Assembly: GCA_963697205.1 (NCBI GenBank)
Contig: CAVONB010000002.1
Location: forward strand, 124,001-188,000
Direction: 5' to 3'
DNA from: CAVONB01 sp963697205
GTDB taxonomy: Bacteria > Pseudomonadota > Alphaproteobacteria > Rhizobiales > Hyphomicrobiaceae
DNA length: 64,000 bases
Within the stretch, counting starts at the first letter, position 1. Every line of letters begins with the position of its first letter. Under the pieces are notes generated by a model. It was not told where the DNA came from, ran no database searches, and saw only the letters and a list, made by a program, of their open reading frames with translations. Shown in pieces: positions 55,706 through 64,000 of this stretch. A program made the translations under genes and the position numbers.

Positions 55706-56844
55706 GCACCACCCGTGTTTATCTCGACCACAACGCGACGGCGCCGCTGCGACCCCAGGCGCGGACCGCCATGCGCACGGCCATGGACGTGCTTGGCAAC
55801 CCGTCGTCCGTCCACGCCGACGGCCGCGCCGCCCGCGCCATCGTCGAAACGGCGCGCGAGAGTGTTGCAGCACTTGTTGGCGCGCGGCCCCACGAGGTCG
55901 TCTTCACCTCCGGCGCCTCGGAGGCCAACGCCTGGATCCTCTCCGGCCGTTGGGACACGATCCTGGCGAGCCCCCTCGAGCATGACAGCATCCTGGCCAC
56001 CTTGCGAGCCACCCGCTCGCGCCACGTCGTGCTCGCCGCCCGGCCCGACGGCAGGGTCGCGCATGAAACGCTCGCGGACCTGCTGGCCGCCGACGACCGC
56101 CTCGGCCGCGCCGTGCTGACCGTTCAGCTCGCCAATAACGAGACGGGTGTCGTTCAGCCCGTCGCCGAGTTGGCCGAGATCGCGCGCGCCCGCGGCATCG
56201 CCGTGCACACCGACGCCGTCCAGGCCGCCGGCCGCATCCTCTGCGACATGGCAGGCCTCGGCGTCGACGCCTTGAGCCTGTCCGCCCACAAAATCGGCGG
56301 CCCCACCGGTATCGGTGCCCTCATCGTGCGCGATGGACTGGCGCTGCCGCCACTGATCCCCGGTGGCCAGGAGCGGCGCAGGCGCGGCGGTACGGAAAAC
56401 GTCATCGGCATTGCCGGCTTCGGCGCAGCCGCCGCGGCCGCAGCATCCACCCGCGAGGATTGGCGCCAGGTGGCCGCGCGCCGCGACCGCATCGAAGCCG
56501 CGGTCCACGACGCCTTGCCCGGTACCGTCGTCGTGGCCAGAACCGCGTCGCGGCTGCCCAACACCTCGCTGCTCGCCCACCCAGAGCTGCGCGCCGAGAC
56601 CGCTGTGATCCGTTTGGACTTGGCAGGCCTATCCGTCAGTGCCGGTGCGGCCTGCTCGTCAGGCAAGGTCGGCCAGAGTCATGTTCTGTCCGCCATGGGC
56701 CTGGAGAGCGGCCTTGCGCGGTCGGCGGTGCGCGTGAGCCTCGGGCTGGAAACGACGGACGACGACATTTCGACATTCCTCGCTGCGTGGCGCGATCTGC
56801 GTCCGCGCACCGCGAGCGGACACGCATGGAAGGCAGCCGGCTGA
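55702..56844 (+). CDS. Cysteine desulfurase, IscS/NifS class
   Basis: PLP-dependent enzyme of 380 residues that takes sulfur from cysteine for Fe-S assembly. VYLDHNATAPLRP at the N-terminus, TSGASEAN, PLP-Lys197 in SAHKIGGPTG, and the persulfide-forming Cys318 in GAACSSGKVGQSHVL (long flexible loop of class I enzymes). It differs from the second desulfurase, sufS, in the same operon. Translationally coupled to iscR. Confidence 0.9.
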   Translation: MSTTRVYLDHNATAPLRPQARTAMRTAMDVLGNPSSVHADGRAARAIVETARESVAALVGARPHEVVFTSGASEANAWILSGRWDTILASPLEHDSILATLRATRSRHVVLAARPDGRVAHETLADLLAADDRLGRAVLTVQLANNETGVVQPVAELAEIARARGIAVHTDAVQAAGRILCDMAGLGVDALSLSAHKIGGPTGIGALIVRDGLALPPLIPGGQERRRRGGTENVIGIAGFGAAAAAAASTREDWRQVAARRDRIEAAVHDALPGTVVVARTASRLPNTSLLAHPELRAETAVIRLDLAGLSVSAGAACSSGKVGQSHVLSAMGLESGLARSAVRVSLGLETTDDDISTFLAAWRDLRPRTASGHAWKAAG

Positions 56845-56887
56845 AGACGAGCCGCGCAGCAACGAACGCACAGAAGGCAGAAGCGAC

Positions 56888-58408
<1,521 letters not shown>

Positions 58409-58519
58409 TTACGGCCGAACTCAGCTTCGCCTGCGCGCTCGGGCACCCCGCCGACGCTACGGCCGGCCGCCAATAAAGGACACCACGACGGCCACGAGCC
58501 GCAATGACGCGAGTTGGAC

Positions 58520-58792
58520 ATGACCGAGTACTGGTTCAAACCTAAGACCTACGGCTACGGCGCCACGCCCAGCAACTGGAAGGGCTGGACCGCCACGCTC
58601 GGCTTCATCGCCGTCAGCCTCCTTATCACGCTGCCCTTCATCGTTCTTCCGGTCCTATCGGGCCACCAGCCGTCGGCGGCAGGCCTTGTCAGCTACTTCG
58701 TCCTTCTGGGCCTCGGCGTCCTGGGCTTCGTGCGCCTGTGTCGGGCCAAGACGGACGGGATCTGGCGTTGGCGTTGGGGCGATGATCAATGA
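58520..58792 (+). CDS. Small membrane protein within the suf operon
   Basis: Protein of 90 residues with two hydrophobic segments (about 23-45 and 57-75) and Trp-rich ends (WFKPKTYGYG, GIWRWRWGDD). I do not recognise a family by name. The conserved-looking start and the operon position between sufB and sufC argue that it is real; similar small membrane proteins occur at this place in related genomes, as far as I recall. ATG 58520; Shine-Dalgarno weak. Confidence 0.6.
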   Translation: MTEYWFKPKTYGYGATPSNWKGWTATLGFIAVSLLITLPFIVLPVLSGHQPSAAGLVSYFVLLGLGVLGFVRLCRAKTDGIWRWRWGDDQ

Positions 58793-59089
58793 CACCGACA
58801 CTTCTAGCGAAGGGTGTCGATCAAGAACCACACGAGCAAAGCAACGTGCTGAAATACTTGAAAATTAACCAGATCGCCCGGTGTGTCTCCCGGCCCATCC
58901 ACGGGTCGGCCACGGCCGTACATAGACCTCTAGCGTTGCAAGAAAGTCACGACTATAGTGCGCTCCAAGACTTTGGTCTGAGCGTTCCTGAGGGCGCTGG
59001 CTTCAAGAACCGTCTGAAGACGGCGGCCGGCAAGTTTGGTTGGACGTGCCGGACAACGATCCGGCTGCGCGACGATTGGGAGAAACGTC

Positions 59090-59344
59090 ATGGATCGCGA
59101 GTTCACGCATCTGGAAGCCGCTTGGCTAAGCGCGGAGGCCCTGGCCGACGAGGCGCGACGGGATGCGGAGCGAGCCGCAGCCGAGGCAGAGGCGGCCCGG
59201 CAGCGGGGCAGCAATGGCAGCGAGCACATCACAGTGCTGCTGACGAGCGCGCAGGCACGCCACGAGGAAGCCGAGCGCAAGGCACGTGCAGCCTTCGACA
59301 AGCTGTGGAGCGCACGACAGGGCGGCAACAGCGCCGCGGCCTGA
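59090..59344 (+). CDS. Small coiled-coil protein within the suf operon
   Basis: Protein of 84 residues, almost wholly helical by composition. Ala/Glu/Arg heptads (EALADEARRDAERAAAEAEA, HEEAERKARAAFDKLW) predict a two-part coiled coil broken by GSNGSEHITV. GGGAGAAAC precedes ATG 59090, which supports translation. Function unknown; it may be a passenger of the operon. Codon use is like its neighbours. The 297 bp before it hold no recognisable gene. Confidence 0.55.
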   Translation: MDREFTHLEAAWLSAEALADEARRDAERAAAEAEAARQRGSNGSEHITVLLTSAQARHEEAERKARAAFDKLWSARQGGNSAAA

Positions 59345-59545
59345 TCCCACCAGGTAATCGCAACACTGACGAGCCGCGCGCGAGCCTCGCGTTCGCGCGC
59401 CGCTTTCATATGAGCAACCGGCCTTCGACGTCGTTCGATGTGCGCCCGCCATGCCCGGCGGCCGCGCCCGGTCCGGCCATGTGATCCCGCAACAAGGCGG
59501 GACCGCAGGCAGGTCCCGCAAGAGACGACTTTGGAGACGGACGCA

Positions 59546-60301
59546 ATGCTCGAAATCAAGAACCTGCACGTCAAGCTGGCCGAAGAGGACAAGATGATCC
59601 TCAACGGGCTCACCCTGACCGTGCCCAAGGGCGAAGTGCATGCCATCATGGGGCCGAACGGCTCCGGCAAGTCGACGCTCGCCTATGTCCTCGCCGGCCG
59701 CGAGGACTACGAGGTCACCGACGGCGACATCCTCTGGAACGGGCAATCGATCCTGGAGCTGAGCCCCGACGAGCGGGCAGCAACGGGCGTGTTCCTGGCC
59801 TTCCAGTACCCCATGGAGATCCCCGGCGTCGCCGGCCTGACGTTCCTGAGAACCGCCACCAACGCGGTGCGCCGCAAGCGTGGCGAGCCGGAGCTGACCA
59901 CGCCGGCCTTCATGAAGCTGGTACGCGAGAAGGCCGGCGAGTTGAAAATCGACATGGACATGCTCAAGCGTCCGGTGAATGTCGGCTTCTCCGGCGGCGA
60001 GAAGAAGCGCTCCGAGATCCTCCAGATGGCGATGCTGGAGCCGACGCTGTGCGTGCTTGACGAGACCGACTCCGGCCTAGACATCGACGCCTTGAAGATC
60101 GTCGCCGACGGCGTCAACACGCTGCGCGGCCCGGAACGGTCGATGCTGGTCATCACGCACTATCAGCGCCTGCTCAACTACATCGTCCCTGACAAGGTGC
60201 ACGTCCTGGCACAGGGCCGCATCCAGAAGACCGGCGGCAAGGAACTGGCGCTGGAGCTGGAGAAGTCGGGCTACGCCGGCTTCATCGGCAAGGCCGCTTG
60301 A
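59546..60301 (+). CDS. sufC: SufC ATPase
   Basis: ABC-type ATPase of SufBC2D, 251 residues. Walker A GPNGSGKST, Q-loop AFQYPMEIPGV, signature FSGGEKKRSEILQM, Walker B LCVLDETDSGLD and switch VITHYQRLL (His) are intact and all SufC-typical. ATG 59546 with TTGGAGAC upstream; a longer in-frame 5' frame is not conserved. Confidence 0.95.
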   Translation: MLEIKNLHVKLAEEDKMILNGLTLTVPKGEVHAIMGPNGSGKSTLAYVLAGREDYEVTDGDILWNGQSILELSPDERAATGVFLAFQYPMEIPGVAGLTFLRTATNAVRRKRGEPELTTPAFMKLVREKAGELKIDMDMLKRPVNVGFSGGEKKRSEILQMAMLEPTLCVLDETDSGLDIDALKIVADGVNTLRGPERSMLVITHYQRLLNYIVPDKVHVLAQGRIQKTGGKELALELEKSGYAGFIGKAA

Positions 60302-60421
60302 GCCCCGCGGGCCCGCCAGCGCGGCGCCCGCGGTCGTTGTGACATCGCTAGGCAAGGTAACCGGCCACTCGGCAGCAATCGCCGACCGCCGCAGGGGACG
60401 CCTCAGGAGACGAGGCTGGAC

Positions 60422-61756
60422 ATGATCGTGGCAGTAATCAAGACAGGCGCGGAGCAGGGCTTTGCGCAGACATTCGAGCAGATTGCTCAACAGCTTCCCG
60501 GCAACGACGCCGCGCGCGCTGCGCGACGCGAAGCCATCGACGCCTTCAATCGGCTGGGGCTCCCGCATCGGCGCATCGAGGCCTGGAAGTACACCGACCT
60601 GCGCACCGCGGTGAAGGAAGCCTTGCCGGTTGCCATCGGCGATCGCACGAAGCTGACCATCGCCGACGTGATCGTGGCGCTCGGCCCCCTCGCCGCGCTC
60701 GACGTCTGCCGCATCGTGCTCGTCAACGGCGCCTTCCGCCCGGAGCTGTCGACGCGCGACATCCCCGTCGGTCTGACCATTCGCCCCCTGGCCGACGCCC
60801 TGGCCAGCGGCGACTCGAGCCTCACCGCCGAGGCAGGTGGCCACGAAGCGCGCGCCGATGACGCCGTCGTCGCCCTCAACACCGCCTATGCCACCGACGG
60901 TGCGATTATCGAGGTCGCCGCCGGCGCACGCATCAACAAGCCAGTCCTGCTCGCCCACGTCCGCGCCGGCGCAGAGCGCCGCTTCGCCGCCGTACGCAAC
61001 ATCGTGCGCGTCGGCAAGGCCGCAACCGCGACATTGATCGAGACCTACGCGACGCTCCCCGGCACCGCCGAGGACGGCCAGACCAACGTCCTCACCGATA
61101 CGGTCCTGGCCGACGAGGCGCATTTCACCCACCTGAAATGCGCCATGGAAACCGGCAACGTCACGCATCTGGCAACGTGGCAGACGACGCTGGCCACAGA
61201 TACCGTGTATCGCGCCTTCCAGCTGACCGCCGGCCCGCAGCTCGCCCGCAACCAGTCCTTCATCGCCTTCGCCGGTACCGGCGGCAAGCTGGACTGTTCC
61301 GGCGTCTTTCTCGCCCGTGACAATCGGCATATCGACACCACCATGGTCATCGATCACGCCGTGCCCCACTGCGAGAGCCGCGAACTCTTCAAGGGCGTGC
61401 TCGACGACGCCGCGCGCGGCGTCTTCCAGGGCAAGGTGATCGTGCGGCCCGACGCGCAAAAAACCGACGGCAAGCAGATGGCCCAGGCGATGATGCTGTC
61501 ACCGGACGCCGAGTTCGATTCCAAGCCCGAGCTCGAGATCTACGCCGACGACGTGGTCTGCGGTCACGGCACCACCTCCGCCGAGATCGACGAGGATCTC
61601 CTGTTCTACTGCCGTTCGCGTGGCATCCCCGAGAGCGAGGCGCGAGCCCTCTTGATAGAGGCCTTTGTCGGCGAGGCCATCGACAAGATCGAGGACGAGG
61701 ACGTCCGCCAGGCCTTCGCCACGGTGACGCGGACCTGGCTGACGTCGGCACGCTGA
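60422..61756 (+). CDS. sufD: SufD subunit
   Basis: Beta-helix partner of SufB, 444 residues. LPHRRIEAWKYTDLRTAVKE at the N-terminus, FVSxG-like core strands, FLARDNRHIDTTMVIDHAVP, and the conserved C-terminus ADDVVCGHGTTSAEIDED with the cluster-region His. LLFYCRSRGIPESEARALLI matches the SufB/SufD terminal helices. ATG 60422 has CAGGAGACGAGG upstream. A 120-nt spacer separates it from sufC. Confidence 0.93.
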   Translation: MIVAVIKTGAEQGFAQTFEQIAQQLPGNDAARAARREAIDAFNRLGLPHRRIEAWKYTDLRTAVKEALPVAIGDRTKLTIADVIVALGPLAALDVCRIVLVNGAFRPELSTRDIPVGLTIRPLADALASGDSSLTAEAGGHEARADDAVVALNTAYATDGAIIEVAAGARINKPVLLAHVRAGAERRFAAVRNIVRVGKAATATLIETYATLPGTAEDGQTNVLTDTVLADEAHFTHLKCAMETGNVTHLATWQTTLATDTVYRAFQLTAGPQLARNQSFIAFAGTGGKLDCSGVFLARDNRHIDTTMVIDHAVPHCESRELFKGVLDDAARGVFQGKVIVRPDAQKTDGKQMAQAMMLSPDAEFDSKPELEIYADDVVCGHGTTSAEIDEDLLFYCRSRGIPESEARALLIEAFVGEAIDKIEDEDVRQAFATVTRTWLTSAR

Positions 61757-61789
61757 CAGCGCCATCCCAGGCGGCAAGGATCGATCGAG

Positions 61790-63067
61790 ATGAGTGAGCA
61801 CCCGACCACATCGATGCCGACGACGAAGACGACGCCGCCACCCGCGGACGCCTATGATGTCGCGCGCATTCGTGCCGACTTTCCGATCCTGTCACGCACC
61901 GTCTACGGCAAGCCCCTCGTCTACCTCGACAACGGCGCCTCCGCGCAAAAGCCCAAGGCCGTGCTCGACGCCATCGCCAACGCCTACCAGCACGACTACG
62001 CCAACGTGCATCGCGGCCTGCACTATCTGTCCAACACCGCGACGGCCGCCTTCGAGGATGCGCGCGAGACCGTCCGTCGGTTCCTCAATGCGCCATCGAC
62101 CGACGAGATCATCTTCACGCGCAACGCCACCGGCGCCATCAACCTCGTCGCCACCGCCTTCGGCGGCATGGTGATCGGTGAGGGTGACGAAATCGTGCTG
62201 TCGGTGATGGAGCACCACTCCAACATCGTGCCCTGGCACTTCCATCGCGAGCGCGGCGGCGCCGTCATCAAATGGGCCCCGATCCGCGACGACGGCAGCT
62301 TCGACCTGGAGGCCTTCGAGAAGCTGCTAAGCCCGCGCACGCGCATGGTCGCACTGACACACATGTCGAACGTACTCGGCACCGTCACGCCGATGAAGGA
62401 GATCGTCCGTCTCGCCCACGAACGCGACATCCCCGTGCTCGTCGACGGCAGCCAGGCCGCCGTGCACATGCCGGTCGACGTGCAGGATCTCGACTGCGAT
62501 TTCTACGTCTTCACCGGTCACAAGACCTACGGGCCGACCGGCATCGGCGTGCTCTACGCCAAGCGCGCGCACCTCGACCGCATGCCGCCCTACGAAGGCG
62601 GCGGCGAGATGATCGAATCCGTCGGCCTCGATCGCATCACCTACGGCGTGACGCCGCACAAGTTCGAGGCGGGCACCCCCGCCATCGTCGAGGTCATCGG
62701 TCTCGGCGCCGCGCTCGGCTACATGATGGACGTCGGCCGCGACGCCATCGCCGCCCACGAAAACGCGCTCTCCACCTACGCCCACCAGCGCCTGGGCGAG
62801 CTCAACTGGCTAAAGATCCATGGCCAGGCGCCGGGCAAGGGCGCCATCGTCTCGTTCTCGATCGACGGCCTGCATCCCCACGACATATCCACGCTCATCG
62901 ACCGCTCGGGTGTCGCCGTGCGTGCCGGCCATCACTGCGCCCAGCCGCTGATGGAGCGCCTCGGCGTCGCCGCCACCTGCCGGGCGAGCTTTGCAATGTA
63001 CAACACCACCGCCGAGATCGACGCGCTTGCCGAGGCGCTCATCAAGGCGCATGGGTTCTTTGGCTGA
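61790..63067 (+). CDS. sufS: Cysteine desulfurase SufS (class II)
   Basis: Second desulfurase of the operon, 425 residues. VYLDNGASAQKPKAVLDAI, ANVHRGLHYLSNTAT, PLP-Lys245 in FTGHKTYGPTGIGVLY and catalytic Cys383 in RAGHHCAQPLMERL (short loop of class II). The N-terminal 20 residues (Thr/Pro-rich) are extra. SufE or SufU, which normally takes the persulfide, is not in this window. ATG 61790 has AAGGATC upstream. Confidence 0.94.
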   Translation: MSEHPTTSMPTTKTTPPPADAYDVARIRADFPILSRTVYGKPLVYLDNGASAQKPKAVLDAIANAYQHDYANVHRGLHYLSNTATAAFEDARETVRRFLNAPSTDEIIFTRNATGAINLVATAFGGMVIGEGDEIVLSVMEHHSNIVPWHFHRERGGAVIKWAPIRDDGSFDLEAFEKLLSPRTRMVALTHMSNVLGTVTPMKEIVRLAHERDIPVLVDGSQAAVHMPVDVQDLDCDFYVFTGHKTYGPTGIGVLYAKRAHLDRMPPYEGGGEMIESVGLDRITYGVTPHKFEAGTPAIVEVIGLGAALGYMMDVGRDAIAAHENALSTYAHQRLGELNWLKIHGQAPGKGAIVSFSIDGLHPHDISTLIDRSGVAVRAGHHCAQPLMERLGVAATCRASFAMYNTTAEIDALAEALIKAHGFFG

Positions 63068-63082
63068 AGGACCAAGGGTACA

Positions 63083-63577
63083 ATGGACGACAAGACAACC
63101 GACCGCGACCGCCTCGCAATCGCCAGCCCACCGCACGAGGAGCCCCGCCCCGAGGCCGCGCCCGACGACGGCGATCCCACGCGCCCGCCGCTGTCGGCCC
63201 CCGCGAGGGCACCGCGCCGCGTTGCCGACGGCGGGACGCCCGTGCCGGGCACGGCGCTGTCTGCGGAGGAGATCGAGCAGCTCACCGCCGACATCGTGGC
63301 TGCCCTGAAGACGGTCTACGACCCCGAGATCCCCTCCGACATCTACGAGCTCGGCCTGATCTACAAGATCGACATCGACGACAACCGCGACGTCACGGTC
63401 GACATGACGCTAACCGCGCCGGGTTGCCCGGTAGCCGGTGAAATGCCCATCTGGGTGGAGAACGCCGTCAATTCCGTACCGGGCGTCAACGCCACCACGG
63501 TCAACCTAACCTTCGATCCGCCCTGGGATCAGAGCCGCATGTCCGACGAGGCACGCCTCGCGCTGAACATGTTCTGA
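63083..63577 (+). CDS. sufT: SufT/DUF59 (MIP18-like) Fe-S maturation protein
   Basis: Protein of 164 residues. After a disordered Pro/Ala-rich N-terminus of about 60 residues, the MIP18-like domain covers about 65-160: TVYDPEIPSDIYELGLIYKI, MTLTAPGCPVAGEMP with the conserved Cys, and FDPPWDQSRMSDEARLALNM, typical for SufT. It assists in handing clusters to targets. Sixteen nt after sufS; last recognisable gene of the operon. Confidence 0.92.
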   Translation: MDDKTTDRDRLAIASPPHEEPRPEAAPDDGDPTRPPLSAPARAPRRVADGGTPVPGTALSAEEIEQLTADIVAALKTVYDPEIPSDIYELGLIYKIDIDDNRDVTVDMTLTAPGCPVAGEMPIWVENAVNSVPGVNATTVNLTFDPPWDQSRMSDEARLALNMF

Positions 63578-63629
63578 CGCGGCCGCGAGATTGCACCCCA
63601 CTTGGGCGCGAACCGGCCGCACGCCTCGC

Positions 63630-64000
63630 TCACTCCCGGCGCACCGGTCGCGAACCCGGCAGCCGGTCGAGCAGCCGCTCCGCAAAAAACGGCACATACC
63701 CCCATGCCGTCAGGCGCCGCCGCACAGCGGCGATCTTGTCCGGATCCGCCAGATACTCGATCGCCAGCACCACGAGCCCCGCCTCGCGCGCCGCCTCGAG
63801 CCCGGCCCGGCTCCACGCCACGTCCGCCTCCGCGTTCGCCTGTTCGGGACCGCCAAGCCCCGTGAGCAGACTCTCCTTGCTCACCGCGTCGATGACCGCG
63901 CGATAATCCGCACGAGCCAGCAGCGGCTCCGCATTCTGCGCCACGATCAGAAAGTCCGGCCGTATCCCGCGCGCCGTCGTCGCGACATTGGCGACCAGGT
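63630..64000 (-). CDS. TM1410/GH114-type glycoside hydrolase-like protein (5' part outside window)
   Basis: C-terminal 123 residues of a TIM-barrel protein of the MJ1477/TM1410 group, related to endo-alpha-1,4-polygalactosaminidases. NVATTARGIRPDFLIVAQNA, EPLLARADYRAVIDAVSKES and VVLAIEYLADPDKI match that family. The N-terminus and catalytic Asp lie beyond the right edge. It converges with sufT (52-bp gap with a weak inverted repeat, GCGGCCG/CGGCCGC). Confidence 0.65.
   Translation of the reverse strand, partial: LVANVATTARGIRPDFLIVAQNAEPLLARADYRAVIDAVSKESLLTGLGGPEQANAEADVAWSRAGLEAAREAGLVVLAIEYLADPDKIAAVRRRLTAWGYVPFFAERLLDRLPGSRPVRRE

Overview
The window looks like chromosomal DNA of a GC-rich alphaproteobacterium, most likely of the Hyphomicrobiales. 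The reasons are the iscR / cysteine desulfurase / sufB-C-D-S-T gene order, the bactofilin, DUF455, PrxQ and AsmA-like genes around tyrS and anmK, a candidate Irr-type iron box, and many solute-binding-protein transporters. No rRNA, tRNA, CRISPR array, prophage or integrase was seen. The species assignment is inference.

Layout. (1) 1-3.1 kb: a sugar-type ABC importer (ATPase, binding protein, start of a permease), all on the minus strand. (2) 3.3-11.4 kb: a tricarballylate / aconitate locus. Its minus-strand arm holds a PrpF-family isomerase and a tripartite tricarboxylate transporter (tctC plus a TctA-TctB frame). Its plus-strand arm is tcuR-tcuA-tcuB. The arms diverge from a compact promoter whose -35 box serves both strands. 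A 16-bp operator-like sequence in front of tctC recurs in front of the sugar-type importer. (3) 11.9-30.9 kb: a catabolic island for cyclic amides, ureides or triazines. It has a cyanuric acid hydrolase/barbiturase-family ring opener, a BiuH-type biuret hydrolase, an amidase, a flavin monooxygenase, an N-carbamoyl-D-amino-acid hydrolase, a hydantoin-racemase-like protein, an AllC/L-carbamoylase-like M20 hydrolase, a RidA remnant, an SsuABC/TauABC-type ABC importer and a Dpp-type ABC importer. An IS3-type scar and long gene-poor gaps lie inside it. Third codon positions look less GC-saturated than in the flanks, which suggests acquisition by transfer. (4) 31-39.5 kb: assorted metabolic genes (SDR, DapA-family aldolase, GST, AEC transporter, 2OG-Fe oxygenase, PaaG, LhgO-like oxidase, a membrane protein), with a strong bidirectional terminator and a possible small RNA at 32.5 kb. 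(5) 39.7-54.8 kb: housekeeping genes (SbcD/SbcC-like repair pair, bactofilin, DUF455, PrxQ, large AsmA-like protein, tyrS, anmK, M28 peptidase, alpha/beta hydrolase). (6) 55.2-63.6 kb: an iscR-led suf operon for Fe-S cluster assembly, followed by the 3' end of a GH114-type gene.

How the genes fit together. TcuA/TcuB should oxidise tricarballylate to cis-aconitate, PrpF can connect trans- and cis-aconitate, and TctC/TctAB can bring in the substrate. In the island, the ring opener, BiuH-like hydrolase, amidase and carbamoyl hydrolases could strip nitrogen stepwise from an imported cyclic ureide. Several of these enzymes lack residues regarded as catalytic in their families, so the true substrate may be new.

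Quality note. Ten positions in seven genes, including essential tyrS, carry what looks like one extra base. All ten shift the frame in the same direction and the frame is restored by removing one base. I treat these as probable consensus errors and give the full span of each gene.
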